Below, in pieces: positions 24,932-33,611 of a DNA stretch of 64,000 nucleotides (positions are counted from its first letter, which is position 1; the number at the start of each line of letters is the position of its first letter). A program made the translations under genes and the position numbers. The notes under the pieces were generated by a model that had not been told where the DNA came from, did no database searches, and saw nothing but the letters and a program-made list of their open reading frames with translations. The DNA is from Leucobacter sp. 7(1) (GTDB lineage: Bacteria; Actinomycetota; Actinomycetes; Actinomycetales; Microbacteriaceae). The DNA lies in assembly GCF_900163635.1 (NCBI RefSeq), contig NZ_FUID01000082.1:1-64000 (forward strand), in the 5' to 3' direction.

Positions 24932-25942
24932 GTGACCCGTCGTATTCTCCGCTCGCTCGCTGTCACCGCAGCCGCGACCGCCGCGCTCGCTCTCGGCCTG
25001 GCCGGGTGCACCGCGCAGCCCGCCGCCGACTCCGAGGGTGGGGCAGCGCAGTCGGCCGACGCGATCCGCATGGGCACGCAGCCGTGGCTCGGCTATGGAC
25101 AGTGGTATGTCGCGGAAGACCAAGGCTTCTTCACGGACCGCAACGTGAAGGTCGCGCTCTCGAGCTTCAACGCTGACGCCGATGTGAATGCCGCGCTCGC
25201 CGCAAACCGGCTCGACATGGCAAATGTGGGCGCACAGGCCGCACTGCAGTTCATCGAGCAGGGGCTGGATGTTTCGATCGTGCTGATGCTCGACTCCGCG
25301 ACCGAGGCCGATGCGATCCTGAGCGGTGCGGGCGTGACGGACGTCACGGACCTGGCTGGCAAGAAGGTCGCGTTCGAACGCGGTGCGACGAGCGAGATCC
25401 TGCTCGCTGAGGCGCTCGATGAGGCCGGGATGAGTTTTGACGACGTTGAGGTCGTTGAAGCCTCGGCCGACAAGGTCGCCCCGATGTTGCTCGCTGGCCG
25501 CGTCGACGCTGGCGTGACCTACGAGCCCTACATCAGCGAAGCGCTGGGTGCCGAGAAGGGCGTCGAAGCGCTCGTCACCGCGGGGGAGTACCCGGGCCTC
25601 ATTACGGACGTCCTGGTGGTGCGCAACGATGTGCTTGATGCGCGTCCGGGCGACGTCGAAGAAGTGCTCGGTGCCTGGGATGACGCGGTTGCATTCACCG
25701 CGAAGAACACCGACGAGGGCCGCGCGATCATCGCCGCGGGCGTCGGATCTGATGTGGCCGATCTGGAGACCGCGTTCGACGGTGTGCATTACTACACGCT
25801 CGCCGAGAACCGCGAATTGCTGACGGGTGCCTACCTGAACGAGACGCTGCCCGCGCTCGTGGCGGTCGCGGAGCGCATCGGCCTGCTGTCGGCTCCGGTG
25901 GACGCACAGTCAGTCATCCGGACTGAATTCCTGGGCGAGTAA
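24932..25942 (+). CDS. ABC importer substrate-binding lipoprotein (SsuA/NMT1-like)
   Basis: The 336-residue precursor has a signal peptide with lipobox LAGC (Cys26), so it is tethered outside the membrane. The mature part is a type II periplasmic-binding fold of the sulfonate/nitrate/thiamine-precursor group: MGTQPWLGYGQWYVAEDQGFF, LAANRLDMANVG and DLAGKKVAFERG are the usual segments. The permease and ATPase follow at once. Substrates in this group include alkylsulfonates, taurine, nitrate, riboflavin and hydroxymethylpyrimidine; sequence alone does not decide. There is no riboswitch before this operon, unlike thiB further on. Confidence 0.88.
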   Translation: MTRRILRSLAVTAAATAALALGLAGCTAQPAADSEGGAAQSADAIRMGTQPWLGYGQWYVAEDQGFFTDRNVKVALSSFNADADVNAALAANRLDMANVGAQAALQFIEQGLDVSIVLMLDSATEADAILSGAGVTDVTDLAGKKVAFERGATSEILLAEALDEAGMSFDDVEVVEASADKVAPMLLAGRVDAGVTYEPYISEALGAEKGVEALVTAGEYPGLITDVLVVRNDVLDARPGDVEEVLGAWDDAVAFTAKNTDEGRAIIAAGVGSDVADLETAFDGVHYYTLAENRELLTGAYLNETLPALVAVAERIGLLSAPVDAQSVIRTEFLGE

Positions 25943-25950
25943 CCACTCCT

Positions 25951-26775
25951 GTGAACGCTCGCACCGACGTCGCCCCGGCGCGACCCCGCAGGCGTATCCG
26001 CATCGGCGGGCGCCTTTCACGCTCGGCGTACCTCACCACTGCGGTCGCCACGTTTGTTGTGCTGCTTCTGGTGTGGTGGGTCGTGACCGCGCTGGGGCTC
26101 GTTGACCCGATGTTCCTCCCGGGCCCGGGCGCGGTGCTTGGTGCCCTCACGGAGCAGGCTGCCAGCGGCGAGTTGTGGGCTGATATCGGGGTGAGTTCGT
26201 TCCGGATCCTCGTGGGGTTCTCCCTCGCGACGGTCATGGCGGTCCCCATTGGCACGCTGATGGGCGTGAACGCCCGCATCGAGGCGGCTCTCGAGCCGCT
26301 GATGGACTTCATCCGGTATATGCCCGTGGTCGCATTCGTGCCGCTCACGATCGTGTGGGTCGGGATCGACGAGAGTCAGAAGTTCCTCATCATCTGGATG
26401 GGTACATTTTTCCAGCAGGTACTGATGGTCGCGGATGCTGTGCGGCGGACGCCACGTACCCTTGTCAGCCTGGGGGAGACGCTGGGGCTGAGCTGGGTGC
26501 AGCAGCTCACACGCATCGTCATCCCGGCCGCGCTGCCGCGGATCTGGGACGCGCTCCGCGTCACGCTCGGGTGGGCGTGGACCTGGCTTGTCGTCGCGGA
26601 GCTCGTGGCCGCGTCGAGCGGCATGGGGTTCCGGATCACTGTGGCGCAGCGTTTCTTCGAGACCGACCTGATCATTGGCTACGTGTTCGTGCTGGGCATG
26701 CTCGGACTGATCCTCGACCAGTTGATGCGCGCCGCCGGGCGTCGCATGTTCGCTTACCAGGAGGGACGCGCGTGA
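25951..26775 (+). CDS. ABC importer permease (SsuC-like)
   Basis: This 274-residue permease has six membrane helices and the EAA-type cytoplasmic loop (LGETLGLSWVQQLTRIVIPAALPRIW) that docks on the ATPase. The segment MDFIRYMPVVAFVPLTIVWVGI is characteristic of the sulfonate/nitrate/taurine permeases. It starts at GTG 25951, eight bases after the binding-protein stop, and ends in a four-base overlap (GTGA) with the ATPase gene, so all three are one operon. Confidence 0.92.
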   Translation: MNARTDVAPARPRRRIRIGGRLSRSAYLTTAVATFVVLLLVWWVVTALGLVDPMFLPGPGAVLGALTEQAASGELWADIGVSSFRILVGFSLATVMAVPIGTLMGVNARIEAALEPLMDFIRYMPVVAFVPLTIVWVGIDESQKFLIIWMGTFFQQVLMVADAVRRTPRTLVSLGETLGLSWVQQLTRIVIPAALPRIWDALRVTLGWAWTWLVVAELVAASSGMGFRITVAQRFFETDLIIGYVFVLGMLGLILDQLMRAAGRRMFAYQEGRA

Positions 26776-27548
26776 GCGCCTCGCAGACGCCGCCGCGGAT
26801 CCGCGTGGCCGGCCTGACAAAAACGTTCGGCGAGGTGACCGCGCTGGCCGGGGTCGACCTGGAGGTCGGCGAGAACGAGTTTGTGTCGATCGTGGGAGCC
26901 TCAGGCTGCGGTAAGTCGACGCTGCTGTCGCTCATCGCGGGACTCGAGGATCCGAGCTCAGGCACACTCGAGGCCGCGGGGGTCCCGATCACGGGTCCCG
27001 GGCGCGACCGTGGTGTGGTGTTCCAACAGGCGACGCTCATGCCGTGGCTGACAGTGCAGCAGAACGTGGAGTTTGCGCTCCGTGGCGAACCCGGTCTCTC
27101 TCGCCTTGACCGCGCAGACCGCGCGCGCGAGTTCATCGGTCTCGTGGGGCTTGCCGGTTTCGAACGGGCACATCCGGCGCAGCTCTCCGGAGGCATGCAG
27201 CAGCGCGCCGCGCTTGCCCGCTCGCTGAGCTACGGTCCGGACGTGTTGCTGATGGACGAGCCGTTTGGTGCACTGGACGCGCTGACGCGGCGGACGATGC
27301 AAGAGCTGTTGCTTGACGTCTGGGAGCAGCACCGGCTCACCGTGCTCCTCGTCACACACGACATCGACGAGGCCGTGGTGACAAGCGACCGAGTCGTGGT
27401 GATGAGCCCGCGCCCGGGACGGGTGCAGCGCATCGTGGACGTGCCCATTGCCCGGCCACGCACACTCGCCTCGGAGCGCACCCCCGAGTTCCGCGAGCTG
27501 AGCGACGAGATCCTCGCTCTGATCCACGCGGGCAGCCCCGCAGAGTAA
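26772..27548 (+). CDS. ABC importer ATPase (SsuB-like)
   Basis: This 258-residue ATPase has Walker A GASGCGKST (42-50), Q-loop VFQQATLMPW, signature LSGGMQQR, Walker B LLMDEPFGALD and switch histidine (VTHDIDEAV). GTG 26772 overlaps the permease stop; the frame stays open upstream within the permease gene but that part is not family sequence. It powers the importer formed with the two preceding genes. The tail VQRIVDVPIARPR is typical of the nitrate/taurine/sulfonate group. Confidence 0.93.
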   Translation: MSASQTPPRIRVAGLTKTFGEVTALAGVDLEVGENEFVSIVGASGCGKSTLLSLIAGLEDPSSGTLEAAGVPITGPGRDRGVVFQQATLMPWLTVQQNVEFALRGEPGLSRLDRADRAREFIGLVGLAGFERAHPAQLSGGMQQRAALARSLSYGPDVLLMDEPFGALDALTRRTMQELLLDVWEQHRLTVLLVTHDIDEAVVTSDRVVVMSPRPGRVQRIVDVPIARPRTLASERTPEFRELSDEILALIHAGSPAE

Positions 27549-27558
27549 GCTTTCGGCA
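27546..27558 (+). promoter_or_regulatory. -10 box before the DUF6350 gene
   Basis: TAAGCT at 27546-27551, overlapping the stop of the ATPase gene, ends seven bases before ATG 27559. It suggests a near-leaderless transcript separate from the importer operon. Confidence 0.45.
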
Positions 27559-29367
27559 ATGAGACCCTTGGTGACGGCGGTAATTGCGGCGATCGAGGCG
27601 GCAGCTGCTGCGGCGGTGGGTATTGCCGCCGTGATCGTCCCCGCACTGGTGTTGTGGGCCGTCACGTTCTCGCTGGCCGCGGAGCCCGCGACGGTGTTCG
27701 GGGGTGCCGCAGCTACCTGGGCGCTTGCCCATTTCGCCCCGCTCACCCTTGTGCTGGCCCCCGAGATGGCGCTCTCGCTCGGGATGCCCCCGGCCGAGCT
27801 CACGTTTGGCCTCAGTCTCGCTCCGCTCGGGGTGACGCTCATCACGGTCCTGCTTGCGGTGCGATCTGGTTCGCGGTTGAGCGCGCGCGGGGGTGCCGGC
27901 GGTGCCGGCGTGCTCGGCGGTGCGCTCGGCTTCGGCGGTGCCGCGCTGATCATCGCGCAGCTCGCAGCGCCGTTTCTCACGTGGCCTGTCGGACAGACGG
28001 CTGCGGTCGCTGGCCTGGTCTACGGTATTCCGGCTGGCCTCGCGTTCCTGGTGGGCGCGGCGCGGGAGGACCACCCGTGGTGGCGTGCAAGCGTTCGTGC
28101 GGTGCAGCGCCGAGTCGAGCAGTGGGGGTGGCCCGGATCGGCCGCGCTTCCCGTGCGCTCCGCCGAGGTATTCCGGCTGACCGGGGCAACGCTTGCGGCG
28201 CTGATCGGGCTGGCGGCCGTGGCGGTGACGGTGGCGTTGATCGCCGGCTACAGCGGGATCGTAGCCCTGACCCAGCACCTGCAGCTGGATCCGCTTGGCT
28301 CGGCGCTATTGTTCCTCGTCCAGCTCGCACTGCTTCCCATCGCACTGCTCTGGGGGATGGCGTGGCTGATCGGCCCCGGGTTCGCGGTGGGATCAGGGAG
28401 TTCGGTGACCCCGTTCGAAACGCTGCTGGGGCCGATGCCCGCGCTCCCGATCTTCGGCGCGATCCCGCAGGGCTGGGATGCCTTGGGCGGCCTCGCGCCG
28501 ACTCTCGTGGTGCTGACCGGGGTGGGTGTTGCGATCGTGCTGGGGCGCCGTTCTGAGGTGCGCCGCGCGTCCTGGCCCGTGGCCCTGACGATCCCGGTGC
28601 TCGCCGCGGTCATGGTGGGGCTTGCGGTCGCCGGCCTGAGCGTGCTCGCAACCGGTGCGCTCGGCCCGGATCGGCTCGCGGAAGCGGGCCCGAGCCCGTG
28701 GGTTGTCGGCGGGTTCGCGGCCGCCGAATTGGGAGTGGGCTTGCTGCTGGGAACGGCGGCCGCGCGCATCGACGCGGGCCGCCTGCGGGCCGCAATCCCG
28801 GACGGTGTCCCTGACTCGCTCCGCGGGCTGATCGGGGGAGACCGCGCCGATGAGCAACTGACGGAGCCACTTGATGAGGCGCTTCGCGGTCTGCACCCCG
28901 AGGAGCGCACCGCGGCGTTCGCCGCCGAGGTGGACCTGGCTTTGGACCTCGCCCGTGCGCCCGAGCCGGAACCATACCCTGCCGAGGGTGTCGGAACTGA
29001 GGATTTCGAAACTGAGGATTTCGAAACTGAGGATTTCGAAACTGAGGATTTCGAAACTGAGGATTTCGAAACTGAGGATTTCGAAACTGAGGATTTCGAA
29101 ACTGAGGATTTCGAAACCCAGGTTCGAGACACCGAAGCTCTCGAAGCCCAGGATTTCGAGCCCGAAGCTCTCGAAGCCGCAGGCGTTGACGCCACCGATG
29201 TTAACGCCGACGAAGCTGACGCCGCCGAAGCTGATGCTGCGGAGCTCGACGCCGCGGCCTCCGAAACGGAAGCGTTGCGAGCCTACGAGTGGAACGACAC
29301 TGTCGATCTGACCCCGGATGCACCGCAGGAGCGCTCGGGTTGGCGCTGGCCGCGCCCCGGACGCTAG
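27559..29367 (+). CDS. DUF6350 (PerM-like) membrane protein with acidic repeat tail
   Basis: This 602-residue protein has about ten membrane helices to residue 425, matching the DUF6350 family usually found between sucD and purN in actinobacteria; the mycobacterial member has been linked to cell division. The cytoplasmic C-terminal tail (about 430-602) is unusual. Residues 480-519 are eight perfect TEDFE pentapeptides encoded by identical 15-base units, followed by about ten decaying pentads (TEALE, AQDFE, PEALE, ADEAD). The tail is strongly acidic, probably disordered, and would change length by whole pentads on slippage. The start is ATG 27559. The last base codes run into the TAGGGT box of the thiamine riboswitch promoter. 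Confidence 0.82.
   Translation: MRPLVTAVIAAIEAAAAAAVGIAAVIVPALVLWAVTFSLAAEPATVFGGAAATWALAHFAPLTLVLAPEMALSLGMPPAELTFGLSLAPLGVTLITVLLAVRSGSRLSARGGAGGAGVLGGALGFGGAALIIAQLAAPFLTWPVGQTAAVAGLVYGIPAGLAFLVGAAREDHPWWRASVRAVQRRVEQWGWPGSAALPVRSAEVFRLTGATLAALIGLAAVAVTVALIAGYSGIVALTQHLQLDPLGSALLFLVQLALLPIALLWGMAWLIGPGFAVGSGSSVTPFETLLGPMPALPIFGAIPQGWDALGGLAPTLVVLTGVGVAIVLGRRSEVRRASWPVALTIPVLAAVMVGLAVAGLSVLATGALGPDRLAEAGPSPWVVGGFAAAELGVGLLLGTAAARIDAGRLRAAIPDGVPDSLRGLIGGDRADEQLTEPLDEALRGLHPEERTAAFAAEVDLALDLARAPEPEPYPAEGVGTEDFETEDFETEDFETEDFETEDFETEDFETEDFETEDFETQVRDTEALEAQDFEPEALEAAGVDATDVNADEADAAEADAAELDAAASETEALRAYEWNDTVDLTPDAPQERSGWRWPRPGR
28996..29115 (+). repeat. Eight perfect 15-bp tandem repeats inside a coding region
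   Basis: The unit ACTGAGGATTTCGAA is repeated eight times without a single difference (28996-29115), in frame, giving TEDFE. Degenerate 15-base units continue to about 29280. Identity at third codon positions shows recent expansion. Copy number change by slippage would keep the frame. Confidence 0.97.
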
Positions 29368-29477
29368 GGTAGAGGCGCAATCCACGGGAGTCCCGGCGCG
29401 CGGGGCTGAGAGGGAGCACGCGTGCTCTGACCGTTCAACCTGATCTGGTTCATACCAGCGGAGGAAGGGACTCTTCA
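29365..29477 (+). promoter_or_regulatory. TPP riboswitch (THI element) with its promoter
   Basis: From about 29378 to 29473 the sequence carries the conserved thiamine pyrophosphate aptamer features: ACGGGAG (29384-29390), CTGAGAGGGA (29406-29415) and ACCTGATCTGG with CATACCAGCG-GAGGAAGGGA (29438-29470). GAGTCCC (29388-29394) can pair with GGGACTC (29467-29473), four bases before the thiB ATG. Ligand binding would therefore hide the GGAGG-AAGGGA ribosome site, which suggests translational control. TAGGGT (29365-29370) is the likely -10 box and overlaps the previous stop codon. Confidence 0.95.
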
Positions 29478-30614
29478 ATGACGCACGCAATTTCTCGGCC
29501 CGCCACACGATTCACCCGGATGGCTGCGCTGCCGGCGCTCACCGTCGCTGCCGCGCTGACTCTCGCCGGCTGCACCGCGGGCCCCGCTGGGGAAGGCGAC
29601 GGCTCGAACGCCGACACACAATCCGTGACCCTCGTGGTGCACGATTCGTTCCCGAACGAGGAATTCGCCGCGGCGGCGAGCACGGCAACCGGGCTCGACG
29701 TCACGGTGATTTCGGCGGGAGACGGGGGCGAACTCACGAACAAGCTTGTGCTGACGAAGGGGGCACCTATTGCAGATGCGTTCTTCGGTGTGGACACGAT
29801 TTTCGCCTCTCGTCTCGTCGATAACGAGGTTGTCGAGCCATACCGCACTGACGGGCTCTCCGAGGGGTTTGCCTCCCTTGCAATCTTCCCGGGCCAGGGC
29901 GACGGACCCAGCGTGCAGGATCCGACCCAGGCGTTCGCCCTGACCCCAGTGGATCAGGGTGCCACCTGCATCAATATCGACCCGGCATGGTTTGCGGACA
30001 ACGGAATCGCGGAGCCGAACAGCTACGAGGACCTGACGAAACCCGAGTACCGCGACCTGACCGTGCTGCTTGATCCGACGGCCTCCTCGACCGGGGCCTC
30101 CTTCCTTGTCGGCACCGTCGCAAAGTTTGGCGAGGATGGCTTCGCGGACTACTGGAAGCAGCTCATGGATAACGGGGCCCGCATCGAGCAGGGCTGGAGC
30201 GACGCCTATAACGGGCAGTTCACGCAGGGAGGTGGCGACGGCACCAAACCGATCGTCGTGTCCTACGGTTCCTCGCCCGCCTTCACCGTGACCGAGGATG
30301 GAAGCGCGACGACAACAAAGGCCCTGCTCGACACGTGCTCGAATCAGGTCGAGTACGCGGGGCTCCTTGCCGGGGCCGAGAATCCCGAGGGTGCCAAGGC
30401 TGTGCTTGATTTCCTCGTGTCGAACGAGTTCCAGGCCACGATCGCGGACACGATGTACATGTACCCCGTCGATAGTGAGGTGGCGTTGCCCGAGGCTTGG
30501 GAGCGCTTCGCGCCGCTCCCCACGGACGATCAGCTCAATCACCTGTCGAGTGGCGAGATCGAGGCGGGTCGTGAGGGCTGGCTGAAGACCCTGGGTGAGC
30601 AGATCGGTCTCTAG
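29478..30614 (+). CDS. thiB: Thiamine ABC transporter substrate-binding lipoprotein
   Basis: The 378-residue precursor has a lipobox LAGC (Cys32). The mature domain is a ThiB/TbpA-type binding protein: SVTLVVHDSF at its start, GDGGELTNKLVLTKGAPIADAFFGVD, SYEDLTKPEYRDLTVLLDP and the PIVVSYGSSP segment. It delivers thiamine or its phosphates to the ThiP permease encoded next. The TPP riboswitch directly upstream confirms regulation by thiamine pyrophosphate. The start ATG 29478 lies four bases after the riboswitch helix. Confidence 0.95.
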   Translation: MTHAISRPATRFTRMAALPALTVAAALTLAGCTAGPAGEGDGSNADTQSVTLVVHDSFPNEEFAAAASTATGLDVTVISAGDGGELTNKLVLTKGAPIADAFFGVDTIFASRLVDNEVVEPYRTDGLSEGFASLAIFPGQGDGPSVQDPTQAFALTPVDQGATCINIDPAWFADNGIAEPNSYEDLTKPEYRDLTVLLDPTASSTGASFLVGTVAKFGEDGFADYWKQLMDNGARIEQGWSDAYNGQFTQGGGDGTKPIVVSYGSSPAFTVTEDGSATTTKALLDTCSNQVEYAGLLAGAENPEGAKAVLDFLVSNEFQATIADTMYMYPVDSEVALPEAWERFAPLPTDDQLNHLSSGEIEAGREGWLKTLGEQIGL

Positions 30615-32340
30615 CGTGCGCGGTGCGGTGCGCGGCGGTGGGGCCTGGGCGGTTGCCGCCTGGACCCTTGCCGTTGCGTTGCCGCTCGCATTCCTCAGCC
30701 TGTTTTTCCTGTGGCCGGTGTTGTCGCTCGTGGCCACGGGCTTTAGTGCGGAGGGCCGGCTCGATCTGAGCGGGATCCCGGAAGTGTTCGGGGCACCGCG
30801 AACCTGGCGGGTGATCGGTCAGACGCTCGCGCAGGCGAGTCTCGCCACGCTCCTCTCCCTTGCGCTCGGGGTTCCGGCAGCGTACGTGCTGTACCGGCTC
30901 GAGTTTCGCGGGCGCGCCCTGCTGCAGGGTCTCATGACGGTGCCGTTTGTCCTTCCCACCGTGGTTGTGGGCGTGGCGTTCTCGGCCCTGCTGGGCCCGG
31001 GTGGACCGCTGGAGTTTCTGGGGCTCGAACGGAGCCTCGTCACGATCGTTGCGGCCCTCGCGTTTTTCAACGTGACGGTGGTCGCCCGCACGGTGGGGAG
31101 TTTCTGGGCCAGGCTCGATGAGAGCGGCAACCATGCGGCGCAGGTGCTGGGGGCGAGCCCCGTCCGCGCCTGGTGCACGGTGACGTTCCCGGCACTCTCA
31201 CCCGCGCTCGCGTCCGCTGCGGCGCTCGTGTTTCTGTTCTGCTCCACATCGTTCGGAATTGTCCTGATCCTCGGTGGTCGCGAGTACGCGAACGTCGAGA
31301 CCGAGATCTACCGAATGACCGTGCAGTTCCTGGACCTGCGCGGGGCCGCAGTGCTGTCGGTCGCGCAGTTTGTGCTCGTGGGAGCCGTACTTCTTGTGTC
31401 TGCGCGGCTGCGCGCGGCCGGGGAGCGGGCAGTGCAGCTGCGCCCGGAGGGAATCCGGAACCGCCGCGTGCAATGGCGCGACATCCCGCTGCTGTTCGTG
31501 TTCGGGGCCACCGTGGCGCTGCTCCACCTGGCCCCGATCATTACCCTCGTCGCGCGTTCCCTCCGCTCAGCCACGGGGGAGTGGACGATCGCGAACTATC
31601 AGGCGCTCGTGCACCCTCCGCCCGAGTTTCCGCTGACGGGTTCCGTGCTGCAGGCAATCTGGTTGTCGTGCCGGATCGCCGCCGTTGCCGCGCTCATTGC
31701 GATGGTGCTGGGGATCCTGATCGCGTTCGTTCTCTCGCGCCGTCCTGCATCCCGGATTGCGCGGCGTGGGCAGAGCCTGTTCGACGCGGTTGTTATGTTG
31801 CCGCTGGGCGTGTCGGCGGTCACCCTCGGGTTTGGGCTGCTCCTCACCATGCATCGCCCGCTCGGGATCGGCCTGGACCTGCGGACTTCAACAGTGCTGA
31901 TCCCCATCGCACAAGCGCTTGTGGCGCTCCCGCTGGTGGTGCGGGTGCTCCTGCCCGTGTTGCGCGGGATCGATCCCACCCTGCGATTCGCCGCGACGAT
32001 TCTCGGCGCGAGCGGGGGAACTGTGCTGCGGACAATCGATCTTCCGCTGCTTGGTCGCTCAGTCGGACTTGCGCTCGGCTTCGCGTTTGCGGCCTCGCTT
32101 GGCGAGTTTGGCGCGACATCGTTCCTCGTCCGGCCAGGCGAGCAAACGTTGCCCGTGGCTATCGCTGAGCTGATCGGGCACCAAGCTCCCGGCGCCTACG
32201 GTGCCGGACTCGCGGGCGCGGCCACCCTCGGCGTAGTGACCGCCGCCGCTATGCTCGGATTCGAGCGGCTACGTGCGGGCGGCTCGGTTCGCGTCTCAGG
32301 CCAACGAGGTGCCGGGGACGGATCGAAGGGGGAGTGGTAA
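30595..32340 (+). CDS. thiP: Thiamine ABC transporter permease
   Basis: This 581-residue protein has about twelve membrane helices in two homologous halves, each with its own EAA loop (first: GNHAAQVLGASPVRAWCTVTFPAL; second: TLRFAATILGASGGTVLRTIDLPLL). This two-in-one permease form is typical of ThiP and FbpB. GTG 30595 overlaps thiB by 20 bases; GTG 30616, one base after the thiB stop, is an equally possible start. The matching ATPase (ThiQ) is not next door: the following gene is a different P-loop protein. The transporter must use an ATPase encoded elsewhere. Expression is presumably set by the TPP riboswitch. Confidence 0.9.
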   Translation: MSRSVSSVRGAVRGGGAWAVAAWTLAVALPLAFLSLFFLWPVLSLVATGFSAEGRLDLSGIPEVFGAPRTWRVIGQTLAQASLATLLSLALGVPAAYVLYRLEFRGRALLQGLMTVPFVLPTVVVGVAFSALLGPGGPLEFLGLERSLVTIVAALAFFNVTVVARTVGSFWARLDESGNHAAQVLGASPVRAWCTVTFPALSPALASAAALVFLFCSTSFGIVLILGGREYANVETEIYRMTVQFLDLRGAAVLSVAQFVLVGAVLLVSARLRAAGERAVQLRPEGIRNRRVQWRDIPLLFVFGATVALLHLAPIITLVARSLRSATGEWTIANYQALVHPPPEFPLTGSVLQAIWLSCRIAAVAALIAMVLGILIAFVLSRRPASRIARRGQSLFDAVVMLPLGVSAVTLGFGLLLTMHRPLGIGLDLRTSTVLIPIAQALVALPLVVRVLLPVLRGIDPTLRFAATILGASGGTVLRTIDLPLLGRSVGLALGFAFAASLGEFGATSFLVRPGEQTLPVAIAELIGHQAPGAYGAGLAGAATLGVVTAAAMLGFERLRAGGSVRVSGQRGAGDGSKGEW

Positions 32341-32889
32341 ATGAGCGTGCACGAACTCGATGCCATCGTAATTGACGGGCGGTCCGGATCCGGGAAGACG
32401 TCCCTGGCGGACCGCCTTGCTGCGCGTCTGCGCAGTGCCGGACACGACGCGCAGATCCTGCGTGTTGAAGACCTGTACCCCGGGTGGGACGGCCTCGCGG
32501 AAGGATCCCGATCCGTTGCTGACGCGCTCAAATCCGGGCGCTATCGCCGCTACGACTGGGAAATGGGCGAGTTCTCGGAGCACGTCGATATCGCCCCTGA
32601 CACGACCCTCATTGTCGAGGGGTGCGGGGCCGTCACCGAGGAGAACCTCGCAGCGGTGCACGAGTGGTCTCGTGAGCACGGGCCACGCGCCTCGCGCGGG
32701 ACACCCCATACTCCTGACGCCGTGTGGAGCGTGTGGCTTGATCTCCCGGAAGACGAACGGCGGGCGCGCGCCCTGGAACGGGATGGGGACACCTTCGCTC
32801 CGCACTGGGACCGGTGGGCTGCGCAGGAAGAGGCACACTTCGCCGAGCATGAGCCGTGGGAACTCGCCCACGAGACACTGCGCGGCTGA
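32341..32889 (+). CDS. P-loop kinase-like protein (uridine/adenylate kinase type)
   Basis: This 182-residue soluble protein has Walker A GRSGSGKT (13-20), a DLYPGWDGL segment and a LIVEGCGAV strand of the kind seen in uridine kinase and phosphoribulokinase-like NTPases. The C-terminal part (LDLPEDERRARALERDGD) resembles a lid with arginines. It starts with ATG immediately after the thiP stop (TAA-ATG), with GGGGGAG upstream, so it is probably co-transcribed with thiB and thiP. It is too short and lacks the signature motif of an ABC ATPase, so it is not ThiQ. A role in thiamine or nucleotide phosphorylation is possible but unproven. Confidence 0.7.
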   Translation: MSVHELDAIVIDGRSGSGKTSLADRLAARLRSAGHDAQILRVEDLYPGWDGLAEGSRSVADALKSGRYRRYDWEMGEFSEHVDIAPDTTLIVEGCGAVTEENLAAVHEWSREHGPRASRGTPHTPDAVWSVWLDLPEDERRARALERDGDTFAPHWDRWAAQEEAHFAEHEPWELAHETLRG

Positions 32890-32949
32890 TCGCGATCTCT
32901 GAGTCGCGCGGATGGCGGAGCCGCGGCACCCGGCAGTCCGAAGCCCGGG

Positions 32950-32961
32950 TACACTGGAGTC
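32950..32961 (+). promoter_or_regulatory. -10 box of a leaderless purN promoter
   Basis: TACACT at 32950-32955 ends six bases before GTG 32962, the same geometry as at guaB3. No ribosome site precedes the start. Confidence 0.5.
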
Positions 32962-33579
32962 GTGCTGAAACTCGCAGTTCTGATCTCCGGCGGCGGCAGT
33001 AATCTCAAGGCGTTGCTTGACGCTGCGGCGAACCCGGAGTTCCCCGCTGAGATCGTGTGCGTCGGATCCGACACCGACGCTCCCGGACTTGCGTATGCGA
33101 GCGAGGCAGGCATCCCGACCTTCGTGGTCCGCCCCGCAGATTACGACTCGCGCGAGGAATGGGGGCAGGTCCTTGCCGCTGCGATCCAGGAACACGGGGT
33201 CGGGACCGGACCGCACCCGGGCCTCGTGGTGTCCGCAGGCTTGATGCGGATCCTGCCCGGCGGGTTTGTGCGCTGGTTCTCACCGCATCTCATCAACACC
33301 CATCCGGCACTGCTGCCCGCGTTCCCCGGGGCGCACGCCGTCCGGGATGCGCTGGCCGCTGGCGTGACCGAAACTGGCGTCACCGTGCACGTGATCGACG
33401 AGGGCGTCGATACGGGGCCGGTGCTGCGGCAGGTTGCGGTGTCCGTGCTCCCGGGCGACTCGGAGGACGCACTCCACGAGCGGATCAAGCGCGAGGAGCG
33501 CCCCTTGCTCGTGGAAACCGTGCGCGAGATCGCCACGGGCACGCTCGACCTTGCCGCCGCGGCGGCAGCCCGCCCCTAA
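32962..33579 (+). CDS. purN: Phosphoribosylglycinamide formyltransferase
   Basis: The 205-residue enzyme transfers a formyl group from 10-formyltetrahydrofolate to GAR, step three of purine synthesis. Typical elements are the SGGGSN phosphate loop (9-14), [15 protein letters not shown] with the catalytic Asn and His, and the catalytic Asp in [16 protein letters not shown] 32962 is probably a leaderless start. purH follows after 32 bases with its own ribosome site, so the two form the usual purNH pair. Confidence 0.96.
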   Translation: MLKLAVLISGGGSNLKALLDAAANPEFPAEIVCVGSDTDAPGLAYASEAGIPTFVVRPADYDSREEWGQVLAAAIQEHGVGTGPHPGLVVSAGLMRILPGGFVRWFSPHLINTHPALLPAFPGAHAVRDALAAGVTETGVTVHVIDEGVDTGPVLRQVAVSVLPGDSEDALHERIKREERPLLVETVREIATGTLDLAAAAAARP

Positions 33580-33611
33580 CGACCACCCACCACACCACCC
33601 CAAGGAGCACG

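Noticed and set aside
28996-29115. Possible CRISPR-like array
   Set aside because: The 15-base units are contiguous without spacers and lie in frame inside a gene.
28393-29508. Minus-strand frame reading FEILS pentads through the 15-bp repeat
   Set aside because: It looks like a pentapeptide-repeat protein, but only because the TEDFE repeat is read backwards; it lacks a start signal and covers the TPP riboswitch.
32341-32889. The P-loop protein as the missing ThiQ ATPase
   Set aside because: It is 182 residues, has no LSGGQ-type signature, no Q-loop and no switch histidine of an ABC ATPase.
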